A stretch of 64,000 nucleotides of DNA from NCBI GenBank assembly GCA_033065855.1, contig JAVXUO010000067.1:143998-207997 (forward strand), in the 5' to 3' direction. This document shows positions 21,794 to 34,540 of the stretch, in pieces (the stretch's first letter is position 1; the number at the start of each line of letters is the position of its first letter). A program made the translations under genes and the position numbers. This DNA is from Escallonia rubra. Taxonomy: Eukaryota > Streptophyta > Magnoliopsida > Escalloniales > Escalloniaceae. Under the pieces are notes generated by a model. It was not told where the DNA came from. It worked only from the letters and a program-made list of their open reading frames with translations, and ran no database searches.

Positions 21794-23068
21794 TGTAATA
21801 CCCCGCACCTAGAATACGGTTTACGCTGAATCTTAGGATTTTAGTTATTCCTTTAGAGGCAATTGTGGTAATATACACTAATTTGGGGTCTTTAGCGACG
21901 ATTATTACTAGCAATATTGATTGTGACCTTTAGTGACAATTTATAATGCTCCTAAGTTGCAAATTAGTGGGTGGGGAGAATGTAACGCCCGAAATTTTAT
22001 TTTCATCGACGAAACTTTATGTGTCAAAATTTTTTATTGTTCCTTACTTTAAGTAAAAAATTTGTAGTCTTTTAAAGGAATGTGGGTGAGACGAGAAAAT
22101 AGCTAAGTGTGAGAGGGGTCTTTAGATATTTCCAACCTAGGGCAACCATATATAAAGAGAGCCTCGAGAGGGCAGCCGTCCAAAAAGTCTGCCTACCACC
22201 TTTACGTGAAAGTCAAAGAGGAAGAGAGAGGGGAAAACCAAGCTAGGGAAAGGAAAAATTCAAGGTAATAAAATCCTTATACTCTCTCCTTAGTTTAGCC
22301 ATGAAATTGGATGATTAATATATATGTTTGGTGTGAAATTGGTAGCTTTTGGTGTGTTTGAGAAGAAGGCTGATGTAGAGAAACATAAGAGTGAGTTAGA
22401 AGGTTTATCATATCTCCTTTATTTCAAATCCATTTGAGATGATTTTTCTTTTTCTGAAAACCTCATTGTGTCTCCTTCAACTTTGTAATTTTGAGTTTTC
22501 TCAGAATCCCACGTTGGAAAATTGAAAAATGACCTTAAAATTAATTCACTGTAGAAGTCCAGAATTTTCGATTTCTGGCAGCCACTTCAATTTGTCATAG
22601 AAAATTAGTTACTCATGGGATGTTTGTGAAATTTATATTTCTAGAAATATCATAAAGTCCTCTTAAACTTTCTAGTTTTTAGGTTTCTTATATTCCTAGT
22701 ATTTCTACTCCAAAATAACCATTGAATAAACATGGTCTGCTCAGAGATGTGCTGTTTTTATCAGCCACATCGATTTGATATAGAAACTTCATTACTCGTT
22801 GTATTTCTTTTATCCTTATATTTATGAAACCCTTAGAGAATCTATGTTAAGTTTGTAATTTTTAGTTTTCGAAGATTATTCATGTTTCGGCCTCAAAATG
22901 GTCAATGTACAAAACTAGGGTTTGTCGAAAAATGTTATTTCTAAAATTACATATCAGTCAATTGCCCAAACCTTTTTAAGCCATTAATGAGCATACTTGG
23001 GCCTACTACAAAACGAAAACTCCCATTATTTTTGCAAAACCTTGGACTTGGAATTTTCTTTGATTTGA
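21794..23068 (+). mobile_element. Truncated LTR inside Harbinger-type element 1
   Basis: It starts TGTAATACCCCGCACC after CACCT, as the full LTR at 25367 does, and carries the same TATATAAAG promoter box (22149). It breaks off at about 23068, where the sequence jumps to AATTGGCAAATGG and the Harbinger right arm. Confidence 0.8.
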
Positions 23069-23650
23069 ATTGGCAAATGGAATTGGACTTGGCAAACGGA
23101 ATTGAAATTGAAATTGCACATGTAAACGAGTGAGTCAAAATTAGCATAGATGCTTGACTAACCTAGACTGTCGCCATTGCCGCCGTCAAAATAGTAGATT
23201 GTCGCCGCCGTTGCCGTTAAAATACTATATCGTAGCTGCCGCCGTCTGCACAGTAGATCGTTGCTACCATGATCAGGTTGAATCAAATAGAGAAGAGAAG
23301 GAAGATTATCGCTAGCGATCGAGGTTGAATCAGAGAGGAGAGAAGGAAGAGAAGCTCCTAGCTCAGAGCTCAGAGCTCCTTACTCAGAGCAGCGATGAGG
23401 AGAGAACGAGAGATTGTGAGTCGGGATTGGGCCTTAATGGAGTGACGGGCTTGGAATTATAACTTTGAGGTTGGGCCTTAAGAATTGGACTGTGGGGTTT
23501 AAGGTATGTTTTTAATTTCATGGAATTGGGTATGAATTGTAATTCCAATTCCAAATAAGTCGTCCAATCAGCAGAATTGTAATTCATAAGGTTCAATTCC
23601 GAAATTTAATTCAATTCCAAGGTTAATTCCGTGATCCAATCGGACCCTTA

Positions 23651-26600
23651 GGGTCTGATTGGCAAACGGAATTGAAAGTGAGATTGAGAATTGTAATTCA
23701 ATTTCAATTCCAATTCCAATAAAATTAGAATTGACTTGGAATTGAATATAATTTATAATTTCATTGATAAGTTAGTACAAAAAATTAGATTAAGAATTAG
23801 AATTGCTAAAGTAAAAAAAAACAAGATGTAAATATGCAAAACGGGAGTTTCATATCTGTCTTACTAAATCATACCCAATAACGCTCCCCGCCTGTCCCGC
23901 CCAGCCCAGAGAACAAAAGAAAAGGAAAGAAATACACATACGATGGCTTAAGTACAAAATGAAAAAATACAACTAATTCATAACCAAACTTGAATTTGCA
24001 ACCTAACAGTTACAGTACATATTAGAACTTTAATTCTCAGCTACTACTTGACAACAAGAAAATGTTCTCAAATATAGGAATATGCTTAGACTTAACAAAA
24101 AGAAGTAGCTCTTAAAAGTACAAGTGATTAACACGTTAGATCTCTAGTAGTAAATAAGAAAATAGCTCCTAAAAAACTTAAACTTGAAAACAATTTAAAG
24201 ATCATAAGATCTTTATTGGCTCCATATCTTAAGTCTTATGACACCTTATTTCCATCATTAACCATGACTTCCTCAAGTGAAATGGAAGGGACATGAATGA
24301 ATCAAGCTTCCTCGCATTGCTAGTGAGCACGTCATAAGCTTTGAGCAATTCAAGCTGATCCAGATCTGGCATTTCTAATAACTTCTCATCATATGAAATC
24401 CGCACTTGAAATTGTAGCTTCGAGAAACTGTGCATAGAGGAAATATGAAGAAGTAAGCCCTCACAAGTCAAATTCATAAACTAGTTAATTTAACTTTTCC
24501 TCAATGAGGTGAACACAACAATGCTACATTTCAAATTGCTACTCTTTGTTTATAATACCCAGGAGTTAAGGTAACCTTAGAGTATAGTAAAGACAGAAGA
24601 ATGCTCGATACCTGTTAGATGTAGCCAGCGAATTTTAGAACTGAAACCACCATGGAAGATGCTTCACCACTCAAAGCTGAAATGGAGAATGACCGACTTA
24701 ACGAGTTTAAATATGAGGCAATTGACGGCATACACTGTGATCCAACAAAAAGAACACAACCAATCACATGAAAGGTAAAAGGCATGAAAGCAAAGAATGC
24801 GAAATAAAATAGTGCACAGAGGACATGAAAGAAGTAAGCCGTCACCAAGGCAAATTCATAAATATAAAATCTCAATTTTTTTTTCAAGAAGTGTACACAC
24901 TACACAAGAATGCTACATCTGATTTTCTCACATTGTTTTTAATTTTTTCTTTTTTTTCCCCTCAATGAGAACTCTTAATTCTCAACACCAAGACCATACA
25001 AAGCCTTGTTTGGCACTCATAAAATGACAATCAGATAACTCAATAGTCTACCCATGACAATGGAAGCAAAATACACAGACCTAGTGTGCTTAAAGCCCCT
25101 CCCTTGAGTTGATCTTGGGCCTGCTTCCAAATTCCTTTCTTTTACGGTGATATGGAAATATGTTGAGTGAAAATACTAGGAAGACATTATTCGAGTAACC
25201 GATGATCACAAATGATCACCATGAAGAACTAAAGTGAACATGAGTTGTAGAATTCTCAATTCTAGTGAGGCACATGTGATTCCACCCCGAAACCTTGCTC
25301 CCGTTCCTGCTCCCATGCTGAAAACTACTAAACTGGTAATGTTTCCCTCTCTGGAGGCTCACACCTTGTAATACCCCGCACCTAGAATACGGTTTACGCT
25401 GAATCTTAGGATTTTAGTTATTCCTTTAGAGGCAATTGTGGTAATATACACTAATTTGGGGTCTTTAGCAACGATTATTACTAGCAATATTGATTGTGAC
25501 CTTTAGTGACAATTTATAATGCTCCTAAGTTGCAAATTAGTGGGTGGGGAGAATGTAACGCCCGAAATTTTATTTTCATCGACGAAACTTTATGTGTCAA
25601 AATTTTTTATTGTTCCTTACTTTAAGTAAAAAATTTGTAGTCTTTTAAAGGAATGTGGGTGAGACGAGAAAATAGCTAAGTGTGAGAGGGGTCTTTAGAT
25701 ATTTCCAACCTAGGGCAACCATATATAAAGAGAGCCTCGAGAGGGCAGCCGTCCAAAAAGTCTCTGCCTACCACCTTTACGTGAAAGTCAAAGAGGAAGA
25801 GAGAGGGGAAAACCAAGCTAGGGAAAGGAAAAATTCAAGGTAATAAAATCCTTATACTCTCTCCTTAGTTTAGCCATGAAATTGGATGATTAATATATAT
25901 GTTTGGTGTGAAATTGGTAGCTTTTGGTGTGTTTGAGAAGAAGGCTGATGTAGAGAAACATAAGAGTGAGTTAGAAGGTTTATCATATCTCCTTTATTTC
26001 AAATCCATTTGAGATGATTTTTCTTTTTCTGAAAACCTCATTGTGTCTCCTTCAACTTTGTAATTTTGAGTTTTCTCAGAATCCCACGTTGGAAAATTGA
26101 AAAATGACCTTAAAATTAATTCACTGTAGAAGTCCAGAATTTTCGGTTTCTGGCAGCCACTTCAATTTGTCATAGAAAATTAGTTACTCATGGGATGTTT
26201 GTGAAATTTATATTTCTAGAAATATCATAAAGTCCTCTTAAACTTTCTAGTTTTTAGGTTTCTTATATTCCTAGTATTTCTACTCCAAAATAACCATTGA
26301 ATAAACATGGTCTGCTCAGAGATGTGCTGTTTCTATCAGCCACATCGATTTGATATAGAAACTTCATTACTCGTTGTATTTCTTTTATCCTTATATTTAT
26401 GAAACCCTTAGAGAATCTATGTTAAGTTTGTAATTTTTAGTTTTCGAAGATTATTCATGTTTCGGCCTCAAAATGGTCAATGTACAAAACTAGGGTTTGT
26501 CGAAAAATGTTATTTCTAAAATTACATATCAGTCAATTGCCCAAACCTTTTTAAGCCATTAATGAGCATATTTGGGCCTAGTACAAAACGAAAACTCCCA

Positions 26601-29271
26601 TTATTTTTGCAAAACCTTGGACTTGGAATTTTCTTTGATTTGTTTGTGCTTGGAAAGGGCTTAAAATGATTTTATTTTGACAAAAGGCTTTTGAATTATT
26701 TGATATAATAAAAAAATTATTTACAATGATATAAACACACTGAGATACTTGAGTGCTTGAAATTTCATAGCATTTCGGTACCGTTTGAATATATTTTGAA
26801 ATAGAAACCTTAGCGCTCAATTTAAGGCGCGATTTAGGATTCTGAAGGGAGAATTCCCAGAAAGGGCATTTTTGCCCGAAAAACCCACCTAGTTTTTTAA
26901 AAGGATATTTTGAGTTATATTGGGTGTATAACGGTATGTTAGGTGCCGGGGATATTTTGGTAATTTTGTGCACTTGAGAGGAAAATTAACACCTAGGCAT
27001 GATTGAAAGGCAATAAATAACATCCATATGATTATTGTTTAGGTTCTGATAGACCAGAGTTAGGACAAGTTTGGGAACAAGAACCAGAACCGCTTAGCTA
27101 TCCAAGTAAGTACTCCTGTCATGTTCCTTCATATACTTTATTTGCAAAATATATAAATGTATTCATGATTTAATCAAATCAAAGTTTTTGAAGTTCTTGT
27201 ACTGCTTATGATTTCATGTTAAATCATTTGATGAAAATTTGAGTTAAAAAGGCCATGGTCTATTATGTGAGTAGATGATTTAAATTCGGTACATGTTGAA
27301 TGAGATGGTAAACTTGACTTGGTTGTTGTGTCCCATATCCAACGAAGGAATGTTGGATTTCGGGCCCTGGTCAACAGGACTTGTACGTTGATGCACAATA
27401 ATGTTGCTTGTGGTTCGCCCTTGTGTCCACAGAATTATTATGCCGGGTGTAGGAGGGATTTCGGGCCCTAGTCAAGGGGGTTTCTACGCTGATCGCAGCA
27501 CACTTAAGTATGAAATATATGTGATAGATGCAAATGACCTTTCTTGATAATTAACTCCAGTTGGAGAACCTTTTTTGCAAATGCATATATGTATGTATAT
27601 ATAATGAAGAATGTATTGTTATGGTGACATTGAATTCCTGATTTTGAAAAGAGAAATCCATGGCATGTTGTAATTTGAGAATTTTGGAGCTTAGGTCTCC
27701 TTGAATTTCTTCGTAGTTGTCAATGACTTGTGAGTGAGAGTTTTAAATTGATTGTTGAGGAAATTTTATGTGAGGCTTGTAATAGCCAATGAATCGTTTT
27801 AGAATTTAGCAAGTTGGAATGAATTCTAAGTACAGGTTGAAGTAGGCCTGGTAAAGCCCTGGTGGAGGCTTAATGGGCCAGTGGCCGGTCATAGGCCTAA
27901 CTCGTGGGCCTACCTATGGGTTCGGGTCGTGACACACCTGTTCACGCCCACGTTCTATGCAACTAATAAGACGTGGATCAAAACAGCCAAATTACATCCG
28001 TTGGGTTGACCATTAATGGGTGAACAAGCGATAAGGCTTAGTATTTCAAATTTTAGACAGAGAAAAACTACTCAGAAGTAAGCATCAACTATAGAGCAGT
28101 TCAATGCCAATGACATAACATATTTTTCGAACTATGCTCATTGATGGAAATTGGCATCTTCATACCCCTGGTATAAGTTTCATAAGGAATTGATAAACAG
28201 GTTCACAACAGACTAGTATGTCCAACAGGCAACTCGTTCTCTGAATCAGTAACATTTCATATGCATTGTTTCATGGCCAAACATTCAGCCAAATGAACAA
28301 GTTCATATTCATCTGCACGAGGTTATGAAGTCTCCAGTTGCCCACTAACACAATCTTAGGAAAACCTCCAGCGTTTTGGTTTTGGCTTACGATCAAACAC
28401 CAGATGAACTGAAGCATACACATTTTGAATGGACAAGGGGAACACAGTTGCAAAATCTCATCATTCATCTAAACGGATGAGCCTTATAGAAGGCTATATG
28501 TCTGTTTATCTCAACATGCATATAATTGCGCACTCAGATTATCTCAACATGTCGTGAATCTACGACCTATCACTATAAATAAATAAGTATGAAAGGCTTT
28601 ATTCGTCCTAACCCAAATTTTAGGGTTCAACTTCGGACCAATCAGAGTCCAAAGGAAGATATCAAAAGGAGAGTTAAGAAAACCCTAAATCAAGATAACA
28701 TTTAAGCCATGTCCATTACAACCATATTTGAACCAAACTCAAAATCAACATCAATAACCAAGTTAATCGAGACATATCAAAGCAAAATCAGTAGAGATGC
28801 TTGACTAACCTAGACTTTCGTCCGTTGCCGTAAAAAAAGAGTAGATTGTTGCCACTGTCGCCACCGCCGTCAAAATACTAGATCGTAACCGTCGGCGTCT
28901 ACACATTAGATTGTTATTGCTGTGGTGAGGCTGAGTCAAAGAGAAGAGAGAAGGAAGATCATCACTCCCATGGTGAGGTTGAATCAAAGAAAAGAGAAAA
29001 GGAAGAGAGCTCCCAGAACCATCGTCGGCAAAGACTTTGAGCCGATAGATAGAAACAGTGGCAAAATAAGTGGGCTGGAATTGCAAATATGAGGTTGGGC
29101 CTTAAGAATTGGACTCTGTGCTTTATAATATATTTTCAAATTCATGGAATTGGGTATGAATTGGAATTTCAATTCTAAATAAGTTGTCCAATCAGCAGAA
29201 TTATAATTCTTAAGGTCCAATTCCAAAATCTATCTCAATTCCAAGGCTAATTTTGTGATCCAATTGGACCC
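23651..29271. mobile_element. Harbinger-type element 2, 5.6 kb, containing a solo LTR
   Basis: The left end is GGGTCTGATTGGCAAACGG and the right end GATCCAATTGGACCC, flanked by TTA at 23648-23650 (shared with element 1) and 29272-29274. It repeats element 1 for the first 3.0 kb, then continues through the complete solo LTR (25367-27934), about 850 bases of unassigned sequence, and the right arm at 28793-29271, which has GCCGCCGT-type triplets. The same two unassigned open frames occur at 24229-24477 and 24615-24887. No transposase was recognised. Confidence 0.75.
25367..27934 (+). mobile_element. Solo LTR, 2568 bp (TGTAATACCCC...GTGACA)
   Basis: It starts TGTAATACCCCGCACC and ends GGTTCGGGTCGTGACA, with a perfect 5-base target duplication CACCT at 25362-25366 and 27935-27939. 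A TATA box, CCATATATAAAGAGAG, lies at about 25728. The 3' part has repeated TTTCGGGCCCTGGTCAA / CTAGTCAAGG phrases. There is no internal coding region or second LTR. It was probably a Ty3-type element, judged by the termini. It is inserted in Harbinger-type element 2. Confidence 0.88.
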
Positions 29272-29274
29272 TTA

Positions 29275-30840
29275 CTATTTCGCACATGTGCATATCACAC
29301 ATTCACCTATATGTCACACTAGTCGCATTCCACATATAGGGCGAGATAAGCATGGCTTTGCCTTTAAAACAAGGAGCTTTAGTTACAATGAAAGCCAAGA
29401 CTTGTTAGCATGAGCCAAATCCTAGGAGTTTAATTTCTACCCCTAGTAGTTAGCATGAACCAAGTCCTACATGTCTCATTTCTACCCCTAGTCTTTTTCC
29501 ACAATGGGCTCATAGGCAGTCGAGCCCAAACTTTCTTTTTCCTTGGAGGCGGAGTCTCTTCCCTCGATCTAATCAATCTCGTGAAGGTCATTGCCATCTT
29601 TGTTAAATGAGGCATCCAAATTCAGCTCCCAGATTTGTATTCCCTTTAATATAGAGATGAAAAAACGTGCACCTCTTCTAGGACGCAGTCAGCCGCCCTT
29701 CCCCTTCCATGAAGCCGACGCCTTTCCTTTCCTAGTATATCCTCGACATGTGCGATAAGAGGATCGGGTCATGTCACCACTCGAATCGTGATGTCCAGAT
29801 CTTCAGTTTAGGTAGTCAATTTCACTACCATGTCTTTCAAGCTGTGGATCGTCTTGTATGGGCACAAGAGTTTCTTGGTGTGAACCTATGCATTTTTCAA
29901 CAAGTTTAGAGTCAGATATGAAAATAGAGCATAAATGTAAATTATGTGATTTGATGTATCTCCCAAACCTACTCTAGCACCCTCAGTCTGAACACTTCCT
30001 CCTAGTCTTTTGGTCGTGGGATCGATGCCACTCCAAAACTCCCATCTAGTTGTAAGATGTTCATCGTCCAAGGTGAGAAGGGAATTCCTCGTTGTTGACC
30101 TCATCATCATCATTATTATCGTCATTGTTGGCCCCTCAATCTGACGTCGGTTTGCGTACTATAAAATCTTGAGTCAAAGGGGTTCTAACTCTGATTACAC
30201 AAACTACTTGTATGATCTTACACCTCCTTCCTTGAAGTAGCAACTTAGAGCTACTCACCCATTAGATTCATCTGCAACGCGCGGGCTCTAGCATCATCGA
30301 GATAAACATCTCCGGTGACAGAAATCGAAGGATTAGGGGATCCTATCCTGAGTGGTGTTGTGGCACCACCCTTTCCCCAAAGAAATTATTTATTGGAAAA
30401 CCCAGCTAACAAGGGTTGACTCCATGTCATCTTGAGATTTTCTTTGTATTGTGTTGTCCATTATTTCTAGAGTGAGGTCTATATTGAGGTTTTTGTTGAT
30501 CACAATTAAACAGAACATATTGCAAAAACTAGTTAGTTCAAAATCTTACCGGTCTCCAAGTGTATTTCTTCAAGCATTCTCGATAAAGTGAGACACTAGT
30601 TCTGATTCATCCATTTGAAAGTTCCACTTGTTCATGGCTGTACCCGACCCTTAGCTTTCAGGACAAGTTCGGGGGATGATAAATCAGTACCTCATAGGCT
30701 CGAACCTCTGTCAAGATAAAATTAGACAAGCCGAGTCATTATGAAATGCACAAACAAATGTGGAACTAAAAGAGGGCGAGTTTGAGATTGTACCTCCTAG
30801 ACATTGTCATATCCCATATTCCCTAGTTAAATTCCTTTAT
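29275..30840. other. Unassigned stretch with a 45-base tandem duplication
   Basis: At 29408-29492 the phrase TTAGCATGAACCAAGTCCTA...TTTCTACCCCTAG occurs twice in tandem. The rest has scattered minus-strand frames without a recognised family (for example EFWSGIDPTTKRLGG near 30020). It may be the decayed downstream part of the plant mobile domain gene that follows, but this could not be shown. Confidence 0.4.
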
Positions 30841-30844
30841 TCGG

Positions 30845-31345
30845 CTCACTTCTTGGAGACGTTAAGCATAAAGTGGTTAATGTCTCATCTATCATATACA
30901 AGATGAATCCTCGAGTAAACTGATACACCACATCTGTCTCAGCCCCCTCGAAAGTCATCCCAGAAAATGTCTTTTGAAAGTAGGGACTAAGATTTGAACT
31001 GTGGAATGTGTCCCAACATCCACCTCACATACTTTACGTCATAGTCTATTTCAAAGTCGCATCTTACATGCCGGCCCGTGACCTTGAACACAGTAGTGTT
31101 AGCAAAGTCATATAGGTTGAGCATCGCCACCCTGATGTGGAATGTATTGGTAGTGTCCCATCGACGCTCACACAAAACTATGAGTAGGCATTTAGTGAAT
31201 AAGTGTACCCCGTTGAGAAAATCGCCAAACCTGCTGCCTAATCTTCACAAAGCACCTTTGGGGATCTGCTTCCATCATTCCCATACCTTGTTCGGGAAAC
31301 CTTTTAAGTCTAAATCCAGTGCGGTAGGGCTGAAACGCATTTAAA
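30845..31345 (-). pseudogene. Plant mobile domain (PMD, MAIN-like) relic
   Basis: On the minus strand: PNKVWE*WKQIPKG, then GDFLNGVHLFTKCLLIVLCE, then RRWDTTNTFHIRV and FKVTGRHVRCDFEID. After a break comes ETDVVYQFTRGFILYM. The CERxWDTTNTFH and YQFTRGFILYMI strings are characteristic of the plant mobile domain (PF10536 type) found in MAIN/MAIL1 proteins and often carried by transposons. At least two in-frame stops and one frame break are present, and the rest of the domain is missing, so it is a pseudogene. No flanking element termini were identified. Confidence 0.7.
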
Positions 31346-33140
31346 ATGTTTTTAAAAAGTCAAAATTCCTTCTTTTAGGCAGTTAATCGTGTATTTTATG
31401 TTCATTTGTTCTCTCATGCAATTGAATTATCACTAATGTCCTATCATGTTGCATATGTTAACATGAATGACACATCTAAATACACATAACTTTGACACGC
31501 ATTTGTTATTCCTAACATGCATTTTTAATTTCATGAATTTGTGGGGTATACCCTGGGATTATTGCATTACGAAACAAACAAAAAATAAAAAATAAAAGAA
31601 GGTTTAGATCTTTACCTTTCATGAATTTGTGGGGTATGCTTTGATCCTTTTTGCTGTGTAGACCTAATTAACTTCTTTGAGCTTCCGACTTTAGGACCTC
31701 TGGTATGTCCCATTTTTTGTCCGTGCGGCCTGCGATAATTTTGGAAAATTTAGGGAGGAAGTGCTCTTATTTTGCCTTAATGTTGAAGGAAGCAGATTAA
31801 AAAATTGTGAAATGAGGCCAGAAACCGTTTCTTTGCTTTATAATCTAAGTCCAATCTCAAATTAGCTCTCTGATTAACTGGCTGGTAAAAAGGCATTAAG
31901 CGTTAAGTGTAATAGCCGATAAAGTTCAAAGGTAGCAGCAGGTACAGTTAATAACTTTTTAGATATGCACTTTTCCTTGAATCTAAGCAACCAACCCGTT
32001 GTTGGCTCTGACATTTAGGTTCGCCGTTTTCTAGCGTCTAGATGACCAACAATCCCTAAACGTTGGCTCCAGCTTCTAAATATGCTTATTTCCTTAAGTC
32101 TAAGCAACCAAATGCTTCTGTGTGTTGTTGGCTCCAACATTTAGCTTCCATGCATTGTTGACTCCGGCTCTTAGTCATATATCTAGTCTTTCTAGACGAC
32201 CAACCGCTTCCATGCATTGTTAGCTCTGACTTATTCCTTTATCCAACGACCAACTGCTTCCACGCATTATTGACTCTATAATGGTGGTCTTTTTTGTACT
32301 TTTATACAAACACGCATTATATTCCGTGATGGCGATCTCCCTCACCGAGGGGCTCTATAAATTCCAAATTTTTGTACGTTGCTTTATCTTGTATTCTATT
32401 TTACTCTAGTCAGGTCCAATCCAGTCTAGTCCAGCTCGGTCCAATCCAATTATGTCCTGTTAGTCTATTTTTATAAGCTTTATTTTATTTTAATTTTATC
32501 TAAGTCCCCACCTTACTTGTGTTGGGCTTAATCCAGGTTAGAGTTTGGTAGTCTAGTCTACTTTAATTTGGATTCTAAGCCTGCTTTTTATTCATTTTTT
32601 ATTTTTTTGATGTGCACTTTAATGGAACGTGGGCTTTTCCATCGAGAAAAAGGTTTTAACGTAAAATTCTAAGAAAAATTGTACATTCTGGTACACCCAA
32701 GTGTATCATGTACGGATATTTTTTTTCGATCATTATTTTCTTTGGTGACGGCTACGGTTGCATCTTCTTCTTTTTGTACAGCTTTTCCTTAGGCCTAGAC
32801 CCCCAAGCCTTTATATATATAAATAGCACCCAGACACTCCTTAAAGACATGGAGAATCTCCCAGCGGTTGCCATAATTCTGTGATATTTTGAGAGAGAGA
32901 GAGAGAAAGAGAATATTTTATGGTCTCCTCCTCGATACACTCGTACAATTGCTCTTACATTTTTGCTTCATTTTTTATACATCCAGATCAGCAGACAGAG
33001 AGTCCAAAATCAAAAGTATTCGATTTTACAGTCCTTTTACTTGTAGTACATTAAATACCTTCCCCATGATCAATTTTTCCAAAAAGTGACAACTTAAAAA
33101 TCTAATTTTTTAAATGCACTTCAACACAATGCCACTTTAG
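31346..33140. other. Unassigned stretch with degenerate 60-80 base repeats
   Basis: At about 31985-32290 a motif of the form GACCAACNGCTTCCATGCATTGTTGGCTC recurs four to five times with changes. At 32405-32460 short TCCAATCCAGTCTAG repeats follow a GGGCTCTATAAATTCC box (32349), which resembles the R/U5 end of a retrotransposon LTR, but no partner was found. A GA run lies at 32890-32910. Confidence 0.45.
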
Positions 33141-33479
33141 AAGATTCCTAGCAAATGCAAAAGAAATGTCACACCCATGTCCTCAAGAACAAGGATTGAG
33201 ATACTCGTCAAGCGTCACAAAAGTGATATGATATTGCTGGAAACGTTCCAACATTTTCACCTAAAAGAGAGAAGTCGATCCAGAATGACTGAGAAATGTT
33301 GGGATCCAAATAGATGTCTGCTTCTTAGTGAAACCCGTACGTTATGGGTACCTTTTTGTGATAGAGTAAATCCAGTGGTTTTTCCCATGAAGGTACTTTT
33401 CGGAATTAATGATAGCAACTTTGTAAGGTTATTAGTTGTTTTTGGGCTGATTTCATTTTCCAATCATGTAGTCAATAAT

Positions 33480-34540
33480 CAACATGAAGTTTCATTTTCT
33501 TGTAATTTGAGAGACTATTCATTCCGTTTTGCGCACTAATTTTATCAAAGGCATAAATTATTTTAAGGAAAACGACCTTGTAACCCGTCTTGAAGGTTCA
33601 TCTTTTGGCGCCATAAGCAGCCCCGTAGCACCAACAGTCTTAAGCCATAAATTCATTTTTTTTCGAATGGCACGTTCATTGAAAGCTTTTTCTGTGAACT
33701 TTAAACTTGAGAGCAGCTCGAAGGTAATAATTTTATGCATTGGCAAATAAAAGTTATATTTTCTTTAACCAAAACTCAGCGTGGTTTACATTCTCACAAC
33801 ACTAAACATTGAGGAGCTTGAGAATGAGACCGTAGCAGAGACTCCATAGCAAGATGATTATTACTGGAAAGGCCATGTAGGTACTTCACTCTCGAACATA
33901 CTTCCTTGTACCAAGAGAAATCAGCGGCGAAAGATGTGTGTGGGGGGCTTTGCAGAGCACTTACTTGGTAAAACTTGGTAAAGGAAGGCGCTTGGTAAAA
34001 CTTAAATATTGGGATTCTAAATATGGTTAGAAGTTATTGATTGATTATATTGATTTTTACGAAATCTTTTCATCAGTTTCACTTCGTTCTAGTATGAGAG
34101 ACTATTCGTCGTACCCAGTTTGTACACTACCTTTACCAAAATGGAAGGCGGGATTATGTTTTAATGAAAACGGCGATGTAACGCGCCTTGAAGATTCATC
34201 TTTTGGCGCCACCAACAATCTTAAGCCGTAACTTCATACTTGTACTAATGGCACGATCATTAAAAGGTTTTTTTTTTTTTTTTTTGTAGTTAGTCAATCT
34301 TGAGAGCAGCTTGAAGGAAATAATTTTAGGCATTGGCAAAACAAAAGGTTATAATTTCTTTAATTTAAATTCAGCATGGTATACGTTCTCACAATCCTGA
34401 ATACAGAGGAGCGTAAGAATGAGACCGTGGCGTGGCAGAGACTCCAAAAAGACTCAAATAGGAGCAAGTTTATTATTACCGGAAAGGCCATGTAGGTAAT
34501 TCGCTCTCATACTTGTGCCATGAAAAATCAGCGGCGAAAG
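33480..34540. repeat. Tandem duplication of a roughly 450-600 base unit of unknown nature
   Basis: 33485-33935 and 34090-34545 share long stretches: CTTGAAG-TTCATCTTTTGGCGCC, TTGAGAGCAGCT-GAAGG-AATAATTTTA, GAATGAGACCGT, GGAAAGGCCATGTAGGTA and AATCAGCGGCGAAAGATG. On the minus strand both copies can be read through SFAADFSW, but no lasting frame or known family was found. The second copy carries a T run at 34269-34286. Confidence 0.7.

Larger units (their letters stand above)
20067..23647. mobile_element. Harbinger-type element 1, 3.6 kb
   Basis: The left end is GGGTCCTATTGGCAAACGG and the right end GATCCAATCGGACCC; inverted, both read GGGTCCNATTGG. TTA flanks both sides (20064-20066 and 23648-23650), the hallmark target of PIF/Harbinger. 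About 3.0 kb (20067-23068) is nearly identical to 23651-26650 in the next element. The last 500 bases match 28793-29271 with clearly more differences. No transposase was recognised; unassigned open frames at 20644-20892 and 21030-21302 are identical in the second copy. It contains a truncated LTR (21794-23068). Confidence 0.75.
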
